64,000 bases of DNA from Takifugu bimaculatus (taxonomy: Eukaryota; Chordata; Actinopteri; Tetraodontiformes; Tetraodontidae), in the NCBI GenBank assembly GCA_004026145.2, contig CP034991.1:1259634-1323633 (forward strand). The letters are read 5' to 3'. A program made the position numbers and the translations under genes. This document shows positions 21,601 through 33,161 of the stretch, in pieces; within the stretch, counting starts at the first letter, position 1, and every line of letters starts with the position of its first letter. The notes under the pieces are model-generated. The model did not search any database, had not been told where the DNA came from, and saw nothing but the letters and a program-made list of their open reading frames with translations.

Positions 21601-24385
21601 TGATTAAAAACCTGCAAATAATTACAGGTGAGGCCGTAATTCTAAAAGAACAGGCTCTAGCAATACAGCCCAGACAAAGGTTTGGGACCATACTGATTAC
21701 ACGTGGATGCACGTTCCTACGCACGCTTACCCTCTAGTAAATCTGATGCAGAGCCGAGACAATACTCCATCACCAGCTGAAACAGAATGCAGGTTCATCA
21801 CATCCTCCAACGTAAAACAAACCAAACAGAGGAAGTGTCCTTTTTGTTTGACATTAAAACAGAACAACGGCTGCAGCTGAGGTGGAAAAACTACAGACAG
21901 TAACAAGGAAAAGTACAAAAACACTAACCCAGGCAGTGTTGTCTTTCAAGTAGCAGCCTTTATACTCGATGGTGTTGGGGTGTCGCAGCTGTCCCAAAAA
22001 CTTGACCTCCTTAATGATGTCCTGCCACTTCTGACCAAAACAAATGCAGACACACGGGAGGTCAACAGCCAGCAGACTGATAACGGTCATATGGTAACTT
22101 AAGGTGCGGCTTTTGACTAAACGGAAGTAGTTATTAACGCCTGGCTTCATTAAAAACATGCAAAAGCTTCCTGCATGAACAAACCTTTGATGGGAAATGT
22201 TCACAAAAGTGACATGTGACCTACTAAAGTTTATGAGGTGATCAGACAAGACAGATTCAGATAAGCTCACGCCTAAACTTATTCCTGCGTTTGCTTGAGG
22301 GGGAAACATGTTCGTTCACATCTTTTCATGTGACGGCGAGTAATTATTTTTGCCCCTCTCTTATTGTTCCTGTTTATTTGGGGTAGTAATCACCGGGTCT
22401 TTACACCGCGTAGCGAAGCATGAAGCATCCCACTCCTCTGTGACGTTAGGATTGGGATTTTATGGGGAATTCTTGGTCCTGAATGCAAAGATTGGCATGA
22501 GTGTTGTTCAGTGTGTGGTATCCTTACTTCAGTAGTCTGTTTGCCATTATAGGACATCTTTTTGATGGCCACCACCTCATTGGAATAGGAGTTCCGTGCC
22601 TGTAGAAGGAATCGCTGGGTTATAAATGAGATGTAAAACCGTCCTGAGAGCCTAAGAAGAAAATCTGCAGCACACAGCTTTAATTATTTAAACGATAGCT
22701 ACTATTGAAACTCGTTATTTTAATTCTGTAGCACCAGAAAAGGCATGAAGACCCAACAGTCTGGCCTGTCTTGTTTTCTTTTTAAAGCTTTAATTGTTCA
22801 TTTAGCTAAATCCCCTCAAACTTTTTCACAATTTTACATAAAAAGAAGCAGAGTTGTGACAGCATAGTACCACTCAATTAGCCAGGGAAGCATTTTTCCC
22901 CCCACACGAGCTGCGAGAGCCTGAGAAGACTGTGCTAAACCCAGTGAGCTAACCTTACAACACATGTAGCCTTATGGTCATCTATTGACACAGTTCAACC
23001 TAAGCCCTTATTTCTGCTTTATCCCACTCACAACTGAATGAGGATTCCATGCCCAGATTCAAATGGAATTCTAGTAACAGCAGGCAACACAGTATTCCCA
23101 TTTGACCTTTTCCCCTAGATTAATTTGATCCTGATGATTGCTTGTCAGGCGCTGCATGAAAGGCAATCTGAATTGAGTCTGGTGTGATTTGTAGATGGGT
23201 GGTAGTGAATAACCAATACTTGGTTACTGAAATGCATTCAGTTTGAATAAAATGGTATATGAACAATGACATCATGCTAATTCACTCAACACGTACTATT
23301 GAGGTAACCATTCGCATGCTCAGTAACAGGAATCCCTCTTGTTCTCCTCTGTAATTGAGTTTAATCCTTAAATGCATTGACAATAAAGGAACCTAGAATT
23401 CCATAAAGGCCTTTCACTAGGCACAATTGTAATTTACTATAATTGTAACTGTACTGTCCTCATTCACACACCTATTAATTCATTATCAGACAATCATGAC
23501 ATCAGTGTAACTCCCTACGGTTTATATTACAGTATACATATATAAATGTGCAGGGTATTCTTGTTTCAAAGTGCTTTATGCTCTTATACTGTATGTCTTA
23601 GCAGATGTGAACAGTGTTTAAACACTGAAGGCTGCCTGTAATAAGTGTGTCAGTGAGCACAGCTCTGACATCACAGCAGGATTTAGACGCACATTCAAGG
23701 CTGTTAACCAGACGGACAAGGTCACCAAGCCTACCGGTGATGTACTGGAGATCTGTGTGTGTGTGTGTGTGTGTGGGTGTGTGGTGTGGGTGGGTGTGTG
23801 GGAGGAGAGGAGAGGAGAGGAGAGGAGAGGAGAGGAGAGGAGAGGAGAGGAGAGGAGAGGAGAGGAGAGGAGAGGAGAGGAGGAGAGAGGGGAGAAGAGG
23901 AGAGGAGAGGAGAGGAGAGGAGAGGAGAGGAGAGGAGAGGAGAGGAGAGGGGGAGGGGGAGGGGAAAGCTTTAGCATCAAAGGCTTGATGAGTAATTAGT
24001 GATGAAGTGTGTAAAAGAAGGCTAGAGAGAGTGTTGAGGGGGAATCTGCCGCTCTCCTAATTGCATTCAGTTTCATAACATGCAAGTGTTTTTTATTCAG
24101 TAAACATCATAGTATAAATAAAATTATAACTGTTCATGTACTTAAATGTTTAGAGAGAGAAATGAAATCATTGCGTGAGAATCCTTAAACGTACTGAACT
24201 AACAATGACAATTGTCTGAACAAAAAGCAAAAACAAAACAGTTTTCAGCTTACAAAGTAGACGGCCCCAAAGCTGCCATGTCCGATCTCATGCAGGTCAC
24301 AGAAGACATCCTCTGGGTCATCTTTGAAGAAAAGGTCAGCCAGTTCGGGGTCCTTGGGAACCCCTTTCCGTGTGGATGACGGCAT
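6648..24385 (-). CDS. taok3: TAOK3: TAO serine/threonine kinase 3 (STE20 family MAP3K)
   Basis: STE20-type kinase acting upstream of MKK3/6-p38 and JNK. Coding exons, 5' to 3': 24385-24254, 22599-22528, 22030-21929, 21776-21731, 21427-21331, 21180-21067, 20674-20583, 20402-20309, 18769-18688, 16758-16591, 16026-15829, 14934-14797, 10970-10734, 10062-9934, 9277-9074, 8729-8490, 8314-8102, 7942-7760, 6809-6648. All are GT-AG and in phase, giving 900 residues against 898 recalled for human. Kinase features: GHGSFG at 35-40, Lys57 (VAIK), HRD with Asp151, DFG at 169-171, activation-loop Ser181, APE at 190-192. A Ser-rich linker (about 300-445) precedes a long charged coiled coil (about 446-880). 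The C-terminus ESLRLGFGNLGTLDLPKDDY is TAOK3-type, not the longer TAOK1/2 tail. The start MPSSTRKGV is a few residues longer than I recall for human. The last ten coding exons are all phase 0. Confidence 0.97.
7186..7203 (+). promoter_or_regulatory. CTCF-like motif in the last TAOK3 intron
   Basis: GGCCACAAGGTGGCGACA resembles the CTCF core, with GTGGC in place of GGGGC. Moderate match, plus orientation. Confidence 0.3.
7723..7747. repeat. GT/CA microsatellite next to a TAOK3 splice donor
   Basis: About 12 GT units. In the TAOK3 sense this is a CA repeat starting about 12 nt inside the intron after the exon ending at 7760. A second, shorter GT tract is at 7570-7588. Confidence 0.9.
11000..14796 (-). 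other. taok3: TAOK3 intron, 10971-14796, no exon needed
   Basis: The flanking exons join directly: the upstream exon ends FATIKSASL and the next begins VTKQIHEHEQ, a continuous match to TAO kinases. Nothing in between is required. It contains a C-rich run near 11909-11918, a pyrimidine-rich stretch at about 12440-12960, and no recognisable mobile-element coding region. Confidence 0.8.
15237..15287. repeat. GT microsatellite in a TAOK3 intron
   Basis: Two GT blocks interrupted by GCACGA, about 51 bp in total. Confidence 0.9.
16759..18687 (-). other. taok3: TAOK3 intron between the kinase-end exon and the HDFVRRER exon
   Basis: No exon required by phase. It contains a strong CTCF-like motif at 16956-16973. 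No mobile-element coding sequence seen. Confidence 0.75.
16956..16973 (+). promoter_or_regulatory. CTCF-like motif inside TAOK3
   Basis: GACACTAGGGGGCGCCAG is a near-ideal CTCF core (CACTAGGGGGCGCC) in plus orientation. It lies in the intron just upstream, in the TAOK3 sense, of the exon 16758-16591. Binding is not demonstrated. Confidence 0.45.
18770..20308 (-). other. taok3: TAOK3 intron in the kinase domain
   Basis: The exons on each side share the split Trp codon of SNEW (TG at 20309, G at 18769), so no exon is missing. Only a short direct duplication (CTGCTAAAGCTAAA, about 19677-19711) stands out. Confidence 0.75.
22600..24253 (-). other. taok3: TAOK3 first coding intron with a long purine tract
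   Basis: Separates the glycine-loop exon from the VAIK exon; both ends are phase 0. It contains a GT block (about 23754-23800) running straight into a 165-bp polypurine tract (23800-23967). No other exon is needed. Confidence 0.75.
23754..23967. repeat. GT microsatellite joined to a (GGAGA)n polypurine tract
   Basis: After about 45 bp of GT-rich repeat the plus strand is pure A/G to 23967, mostly tandem GGAGA pentamers with one irregular break near 23880-23897. Such mirror-symmetric purine tracts can form triplex DNA. Confidence 0.9.
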
Positions 24386-27300
24386 TATGGGCTGGACATG
24401 GGCTAAGCACCAGGGACGGCACTTCCGTACACACTGCTACAGCTACTGCCACCACCAGATATCCCCGACGGGCCCGGCATTGACCACCCTGTCCTGCAAC
24501 ACAGAGTCATTAGGAAAGTCAGGTCCATCCAATCCAACAATCTCCTGCAACATACACCAATGTTCCCACTTTTGTGTCTGTGGTGTGAGTGTATTTGTGG
24601 ACAAGGAAGAGGTGACTAGGCAGGAAGAAGTAGTCAGAGGAAGATGGCTGGCTGTGGAGTCCTGCTGTTCATCTGCAGTCACGCTTGCTCACATAAACAC
24701 ACACTTAACAGCTGAGACTGAGTCACTAGTGCAAAATGTCCAGTGTAGCCGCGCAACATGCACACAAATACACACTACATATTTGGAGAGCCAGGCTGCG
24801 GCTAGGCTGTGAAACGTGAATGAATTCCGGACACCCTGCTCCAGTTAGCTTCATTGCACATCTCACACAGACACACACACACGCGCTCTCTCTCCCTCTA
24901 CCATGAAATCTGTGTGTACATCAGCCAGATGCAAGCAAATCTGGCTCCAAAGGCCAGCCCTGCACAGGGTGAGCTGACATACAAGCAGAGGCAGGAAGAC
25001 ACGCAGGCACACAGGCCGAGACACCAAGCATCAGCATCATCTTAATCCCTCGCTACTAAAGGGATCTAACTCATCACATCCTCTACAAAATATTGGTGTT
25101 TTTCTCTCCATCATGACAATGAGCCCCCAATAAACTCCGTGCAACTTGCATTTTACTATAAACACAGTTAGTCCCAGGTTCCAATATGGTCTTTCTTTAT
25201 CTATATTCCATTGACCTTGCTGAAACCACAGCTTCTACAGGAAGTGAAAGCTGCCACCAGGCTCCACAGAACGGGCGGTGCTGCTTTAGTTCAGGGTCTG
25301 ACTGGCAGCCAGAGCTTCCATTGTGAGGTGAGACGGCCGGTGAGTGCTGTCGGAGGACTGTGACACGCAGGTCCCACATCAGGCCATCAGCAGCAATTAC
25401 AGTAAGTGACGGCAACACGTGCGCAACGTTGTCCTGAGCGACCACAGCAAAGATGCCAGTTATGCTGCAGTCCTTGGGCTGGAACAAATAACCACAGCAT
25501 CGATTTATAGCTCTGAAGACCACCATCTTTTCCTTTGTGTACATTTCTTTTAAAGCACAAGACTGACGCCTTTGTGTATTTGCTGGTTGCATCCTGGTTG
25601 CATCAGTTCTTTCCACCTTTCAGCATCTGTTAAGTTATCCCTGAATAAGTCTAAAATAGGTCCATGAACTGAACCCTTTAACCATCAAATTTACACACAG
25701 ACACGAGGAACAAAATTACAAATTAATGGGTAAAATAGAAAAGCTTTCTGTAAAAATCAATTCCATTCCAAAGAGTATCTAAACCATAATTTCAAGTTGG
25801 GAAACACTAAAACAGATCAAACTGAAACGGTTTAGCCTTTGCACACCTTCATCTTACCCTCCTGTGTCTCCTCCTCCTCCTCCTCCTCCTCCTCTACCCT
25901 AAGATGTGTAAAGTGATGCAATGTGCCAACAACAGGTTGCAACATGGGCGGCCTGGTAAAGCTGTTACTAGTACAGCCAAACGCCTCTATGGGCCGCTCT
26001 TATCGTGGAGACAGAACGGCGATCAGCCAAACGGCTTAAACCCAGTGTTTGATGTGTAGCTTATACTGTAAACAACACATTAGGTCATAAAATGGTAGAA
26101 TAATTACTTGACTTTTACACTTTTTGGGACATTTCTCCCCAAATATCACAGCAGTATATAGAAAAACTGTGACGCCTCAGCATGTTTCGAAGAATCTTAC
26201 AATTTTTCTAGTCTATTTAATTAGTTAGCTTAGTCACTAAATGTGTTAACAACAAGTCTTGCAGGCACATAATGGTGTGTAACTGAGTCAAAGGCAGGTG
26301 TTATTATTGGAATGCACACCTACGTCACAGAGACACATCAGCTGAATGTTTGTTTGGTCATTCTGCCGTCGCTGCTCAGAGGATCCAAACGTTGAACACT
26401 AAACGTTGAACGCTAATGTGAAGAGCATGGAGTTTCACATCATATCAGGCGGCGTTTGATCTGCACCACAGGTGGAGGGCATTAACGCAACAGCAGCAGC
26501 TGTTTCCTGTCAAATATTCTTAAAGGGAGAGCAATTTCGAGCTAACTGCTTAAAGACGTGAGACCTAATCTTATTCTGTGATCGAGCACATTTGGTAAAA
26601 GTGGGTCAAAGATCAACGCGCATGCATGAAACAAAAAAGGGAGCACATTAACATAGCTGGGCGCTCCACCCCCAAGCCCTCTGCTGGGGGTGTTGACTAA
26701 TTAATGGGCCAACATGTTGTTGAATAATCAGGTCCATCAGCATGAGCTATGACTACTACATGACAGAACGGACCTGTCCTGAAAGGATCCGAGCAACTGC
26801 TCGGCCATTTATGGACTTAAATGAGACACAATACACAATATGACAAATGCTCCAGAGGATTAGATTTGCACAATATCCTATATGTGCTTCAGGAAGTGCC
26901 TGATTCTGAGTCCTTGTATGCAAGTTCACATGTGGTCATATTCACACATGCATTTACGGAGTTATAATCACACTAGTGAGAGTACACAAGGGTCCATATG
27001 TGTGTATCAGCTGATGTGTGTGTATCGCCGGGAGCTTTAGAGGCTTACTCGCCTCCCTACCGGCTTTAGGCAGGAACAGGAATTAGGCAAAGTCTGGGAA
27101 TTCTTACTGGGATTAAAATCACCAGCTCTAATCAGAAACGGGGGAAAAAAGAGAACTGGCAAATCTGCCAAACCGTGCAAGTGTGAGGTGTGCAGAATCA
27201 GAGACGGAAAAGTTACGTAATAATTCAGTTTCCTTAAGTATCATCACGACGGCAAAGAGGCTTTCGGACGGTTTAGTTCAGACTGTCTGTAGGTGGATAA

Positions 27301-28574
27301 GGTCCTGCCTGACAAAAAACCTCAACAAAAAACACACAACCCACTTCAGCAGAGGGCAGATTCCCTCAAAAGCAGTGCAAGCGAGTGACGTGTACGTGCA
27401 CGCCTCCTGCGTGAGCAAATATGGGTCATCAATCATCCAATACCTGAGCAGGACAGAGGTGTCCATGCATACACACTTAACAGTATTAATAGTATTAGAA
27501 CCTAAAAGAAACTGTCAGTTCTAGCTGTTATGGAACTTTAGCATTAGCCTCCATTAGCCTAAACATCTGGCCAAATGCATTAAACTGGTGTGAACTTTGC
27601 AGGAATCTCAGGCATGTGTAATCATCTCTTGTCCTGCAGGGGATCATTCTGTAACCCAGATTATTCCCTTTCACCACACCCAATCCCAACAAGCTCGCTT
27701 CTCTCTCATGGATGACCCAAAAGCAAGACAGCCCCCCATCAGATGCAAACATACTAGCACGTGCGCACATGCTTTAAGTAATTTAGCAATTAGCTTTAGC
27801 ATAATGACATATGTCCTTGCACCACTTTAATAAAACAGCTGTGTAGCTTTAATCCATGTCAAACTGTTCCTTTTCCGTGACCTTTGACCTGTTTTATGGA
27901 TGTACACGCTGGCATATGTCTGATGTGCACATTGCTACAGCTCTTAGTCCAGTTTTGCCAGGACCAGACATGAAGCATTTTAGAATTGAAATCAGCAAAT
28001 CTACTTTTGCCTATAAGCTATGATTGATGTGTAGATGTATGTACACGGGAGGCTTCAACACAAATCAATCTCAATAAAATCAGCAGTCTGCTGTTAATAT
28101 GCTGCCAAGTGACCCAAAATGGCTGCCGTTCCACACGCAGGAAGCCATGTTTGTGTTCACAGAGACACGGTTTGAGAAAGAGCCCGTTATAGGTCAGCGC
28201 AACTTTGCCTCCGTTCACGTCTGATCTGATTCGGAGTGACAGAGGGTTGGTAGCTGCTGTGCACGCGGAGGAACGAGCAGAGTGGAGGCGAACCTGTGGC
28301 TGTCCAAACGCAAACCTGGGGAAGTTTCTGGCACAAATACACAGATAATATATTATCATATTATCACTGAGCATATATTATGATAATATATATGCTCAGT
28401 GTTCCACTGTAAAATGAGAAACAGAGCTGATTTCTGGGTGAGTTCATTGTGATAAACATGGGCTGCTGTATTTACTGAGCATATTTACATGCTTTTGTTA
28501 CTACTTTCTAAAGAAAAAAAACAACTAGTAGGATAGCGAGATGATCAGACGACATTAGGGTCTGCATGACTTAC
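24386..28574 (-). other. taok3: TAOK3 5' UTR remainder and intron
   Basis: Upstream of the start codon, in the TAOK3 sense, lies 5' UTR, with possible acceptors near 24394-24440, then intron up to the non-coding exon at 28691-28575. It contains a (CTC)n run at 25868-25894. No open reading frame resembles a known protein. Confidence 0.55.
28365..28401. repeat. AT-rich inverted repeat (hairpin)
   Basis: CACTGAGCATATATTAT is followed almost at once by its near-perfect inverse, ending ATATATATGCTCAGTG. A third partial copy of ACTGAGCATAT lies at about 28476. It may be a small inverted-repeat element or a simple AT hairpin. Confidence 0.6.
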
Positions 28575-28691
28575 CTATAGATAAGGTACACAGTTGTCAG
28601 TTTAGATTCTGTCTCTCTCTTTTGCACTTGTTAATGCAGGGCTAGTGTTGAGATCTTCCTCATTTTCCTCATGACTGGAATTATTGTGCTT
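28575..28691 (-). other. taok3: Candidate non-coding 5' exon of TAOK3 (117 nt) with an upstream ORF
   Basis: On the minus strand a long pyrimidine tract and acceptor (ttttttttctttctttgcccag) precede 117 nt ending in the strong donor CTATAG/gtaagt. The position between the CpG island and the coding start suits a 5' UTR exon. It contains a short ORF, ATGAGGAAAATG to TAA, of 13 codons. Inferred from splice signals only. Confidence 0.45.
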
Positions 28692-29012
28692 CTGGGCAAA
28701 GAAAGAAAAAAAAGTGAGAGGGTTAAATTGACAAAATCAAGTCACAAACGCTAACGAGGACGCAGATACAGGGGGAACGATACACAGAAAGCCCAAAGTC
28801 TACCAAAGCGTAGCTGTTGTGAAACGTAGGCCCGATTTCTGTCGTTTATATAATTGTAACCTCGTCCTCAGAGGCTGAACTGAGTCAACACATCAAACTA
28901 TAACTATGACTAATCAAACTAAATACATGCCATTCCCGTCTGGCTCAACAGACTCATCTTTGAAATATTTAATTCATATATAATTAAAGGATGTGTTTAA
29001 AATAGCACTGCT

Positions 29013-29087
<75 letters not shown>
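29013..29087. repeat. CA microsatellite
   Basis: About 75 bp of (CA)n with one AGC interruption near 29047. Confidence 0.95.
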
Positions 29088-32000
29088 AACGCGTCATTCG
29101 GGGCCATCAGCTGCTGAACAGGGTTTGTCTTTCAACCAGCACCTGCGGGACACTCGTGAACATGAACTCAAAGTCGGTCACGGCGAGGCTGAAGTCAGCA
29201 TTCCCGGACCTCTGTCCCACCCCATCCTGCCCTCTTATCTTATTTGCTCTTCCCTTCAACTAATGACGGCGGCATCGGGCAGACTGGGCAGGTCAGATAA
29301 ACTGCAATAATAAAAAGGAGAGAGGATGAGGGGATGAGAGGAGGGGGAACTAGGATGTATTGTGCCTTCTGAGCATCTGAATGATTTATAACACAAACTG
29401 ACGCCTGCGCGAGCCTCTGGGGAAGTTGGTCTGCACTTCCTCTCCTTGCTCGGTCCCCAAAGCTCAGCATTTGTGGCAGAAGGAGAGGGATCGAGGAAAT
29501 AAGCATCGCTAGGTGGGTTTTAGTCACTAGTTCAAGTCTCCAGCTCCCAATTTCCTTTGCTCCCGTCCCATGGAAGGGGTTGTTTTACCACGTTCCCCTC
29601 AAGGGGGCAGGTTTTCAAAGGGCCTGGCCAACCAACACGTGGAAAAGCTCAGTGGAGAACGACTGTCTTCCAACACTGATGACGGACTCACGTTTAATTC
29701 ATAACAAGTCTCGGCGCTCAGAAACTCCAGAGGTCGTCGTTCCTCGAGTGCACGATGACGAACGAGGTGGGTTTGTGTGAGTCAAGCTGGAGGCAGGTGC
29801 ACTCTCATCACCAGGCCCCCAAATAGACGGCAATTTCCACATTATGGAAAATTCTCCCGAGATGAAAATAAACTAATCCACCGAGATAGAAAAAAACGAC
29901 TAAATATTATGTCCTGATTATTCTGCCAGGAAAGCATGGTGTGGATTTTAGAGAAGTGACTCATTTAACAGGAGCACACACACACACAGGCGCGCACACA
30001 CACACACACACACACACTCTCTAAAGCAGGATTTTAAAGACTTGAGGGCAGCTCTCATCTCTGGAGCTTAGTGACACTATTGAGACACGCATAAGTGTAT
30101 ATATTTATGTATGTATTCACACGTGCAGAATGTACCATTTTCAGACTGTCAAGAATGCGAATACAAACTTAAGCCCCAGGCCCTTCGAGGCAATCCCGAG
30201 TAGCCATCACCAAAACATGACAGCTTCCCTTTCTGACTATCTTTGTCATCAAACCGATTCGCAGCTTCATTCAAACGCCAACTTTCCATGTTGCCGGTGG
30301 TTGTTGTCCTCCTTTAGGTCCTCACGGTTCACCCGTCCCAAATGTGGGAGTTTTCCTCCGGGCCAGCAGTTCGGGAAAACTATTTCTGAAATTCCTCGTA
30401 GGCGGACGCACGCTCCCAGTTCATTATTTTAAAAGAGTGACTACACCAGTGCCACCTCCTCTGAGCTGACTCACACAACAGACGCCAACGTGCACGTGCG
30501 CTGGGCTTAATTCATGCCAGAAAGCCATTCATTTATTGTAAGCAAATTACAGGGCCTTTGCATCTCCGAGTATGACAGTAAAACCGATGACTGGATCGGT
30601 TCTGGCTTCGACCCTTTTGTCTGCGTCGACTCAGGTGCATTCAGGCACACAGAGAGCGTAGGTCACCAGCAGCTTGGAAGAGCTGGATTAGAGGCTAACA
30701 AACTGTCAGATGAGCATTAGCCGCATAACTGAAATGACTGGCACAGGAGTTATTATAAGATTTTCCTTTTATTTTTTTTTTTAAAGGAGTCAAAATGTAG
30801 GTAAATATGCCTCAAATGTACACTTAATATTAGCTAGCCTATCATGATAGCACTGGCCACAGTGATGCTACAGGTAGTAATAACACCCGTATTACCAGAC
30901 ACCTCTGTTATTAAGGTGGTATAACTGGGGTATCACTTCTGGATTGATGGTACATGTTACAGACACAGCAGCAACCAACTACCTGGGCAAAAATAAATAC
31001 TAAGGTTCTGGGATTCACTTATCCGCCCCTATCTGAGCTTCAATTATAATATTTTTATATGTGGACTGGAAAAGGACGGCAGAGAAGGATGGAGAAAACA
31101 ACTTTCTTTTCCTCCTCTCAGCAACTATTCTGGGTCTTAAGATCCAAAAGATCTCCGGCCATGTTTTCCTTTGGTTCGGGAACGTTTAGAATACGTAGCC
31201 GTGCAACTTCCTGAACCCGCCGGTCTGTCATGGCCGTGGAAAATGTATGAATGTAGCAGATATTCTAAGTGCATGAGGAGAATGTGCGCAAACATAAATG
31301 CCTGTCATGTGTCAAAACCTGTAGAGAGCACATATGTAATCGTTCCATAAAGTGCTGCGATCATTTAATCAAGGGTTCACGGCCGGACGAAGTCATGGAA
31401 GCACAGGATCAGCTCGTCCAATTATAACTGTGTCTACGTGTGTGTGTGTGAGTGTGTGTGTGTTGCAATCGTCTAAAAAGCCAACAGGATTTTCCAATCA
31501 AGAGCTGCAGACGGGCAGATGAAGAGACGCCGAGCGCCATCTCTCAGCAGCGAGAGATGAATTATTGCTGGGAGAGGACATGCAGCCTGTGGTCGCTTGA
31601 CTTTCTTACATCGTTAATTATTAACGAGACTCGAATGATCAGATGTGGCGAGCTGCTGCTACCTGCAGTGGGAGCGCTGGAGCTCCAGGATTCGGGATAC
31701 TCTCCATGACCACAGGCTCCGTTTATGACAACATCAGCGTCACATCTGAACCGTGCACATCTGAACCGAACCGGCCCGGAGGTACGATGTGAACACAGAG
31801 ACCTGCGACCGGCTTCAAAATGGGAGGAACGCAACGTTGAATCAAATAAAAAAAGACAAAATAGAGGACACGCTCAAAAAAGCAAACATGCATCTAGGCC
31901 ACTGAGTCATTTCCTGTGGTTTTCCCCCCTTTTCCTCTCTTTAATAAAGACTGACGTTATAAATTATGTACATCAATGCTGGGGTTTACATAAAGAAACG

Positions 32001-33134
32001 GGGGGCCCGTGGGTGTCAGGATTTTGGAATTTTGGCTGCCTGCTACTAGTATGGAAATGAACTGAGGCGGAGAACTTCTCCATCCTTCCTCTTTTTGATC
32101 TGTACTCATCTCTGCAAGCCTCTTCACACGTGCATGTGCACACATGGCAACCACGTATGGAAGAGGACTCTGGGGGGGGCTGTTTGCTTGTTTTACTTTG
32201 GATCCATCAAAGAGAAGAAGAAGAAGAAGAAGAAGAGCATTCAAATTTAAACCTGAAAACAAACCCCGAAAAGTAAGATAAGTGCAGTAAATTAAAGAAC
32301 CAAGTGTACAAAGTTGACGGCTAATCAAGCAATTTTAATGTAAAAGATAACTCGTGATTTTAATCACAAGTTTTCCTCATTAATTCTTGATAAAAGAGAC
32401 ATTTAAACATTGATTTAGGCCAGAGCTACAGAACTTTCACCACAAAAATAATAATAAGTAGATTAACAGGGCTAATATATGATATTGTTAGCTGTACTTC
32501 TCCATGGGAGGGGGAGGGGGTTCCTTCCTAGATCCAATTTGGTGCCAACTCGGATGAATTAAATCACAAATGATCAAATAAAATGCTCTAATGTAATGTT
32601 GATGAGTTACAAAGGCAGAAGGCAAATGTTGGGAGTGTGCAGCCCCCAGCAGGGCCAAACGGTGGCGCCTGAGATCTGATTAAATCTACCCGTGATATTA
32701 TATCCGCTAACAGAAATCCAACGTGTCCATTTTTAAATTAGATAAGGCACGTTTGTGGCTACAAGTTAAAAAATGGTTCCATGTGCGCGGCTCATCACTG
32801 TGAACCGCAATCAAATCAACTCCCGAGGCAGCCAGGGTCCAAGCGCGGCTCGCCACTTAGAAATATTGGAAAGGTTTGGTGGAAACGTCCCTCCGGAGTT
32901 AAAACTAATTGAAAATTAATCGATTGCTGCTAAACTATTAGTGCATATCTTATCGGCTGAATCCTGGCTTCCTTCCAGCTCCTTTAAATTTTAAAAAAAT
33001 CCACGGATATAACAGCTCCTGTGAGGCCACGGTCAGGTGATCATTTAGCCATTTCCCTGTTGGTTCTATAGGACTGATTCACCATCCAGCGCTGCACATC
33101 TGTTCCCTTCACACGTGTGTGTGCGCGCACATGT

Positions 33135-33161
33135 GGGGGGGGGGGGGGGGGGGGGGGGGGG
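33135..33161. repeat. 27-nt G homopolymer
   Basis: Uninterrupted G run directly after an alternating purine-pyrimidine stretch (about 33114-33134, TGTGTGTGCGCGCACATG). The length is likely to vary and to be error-prone in sequencing. Confidence 0.85.

Noticed and set aside
23647..23999. Arg/Glu-rich and Ser/Leu-rich frames over the purine tract
   Set aside because: Low-complexity translation of (GGAGA)n.
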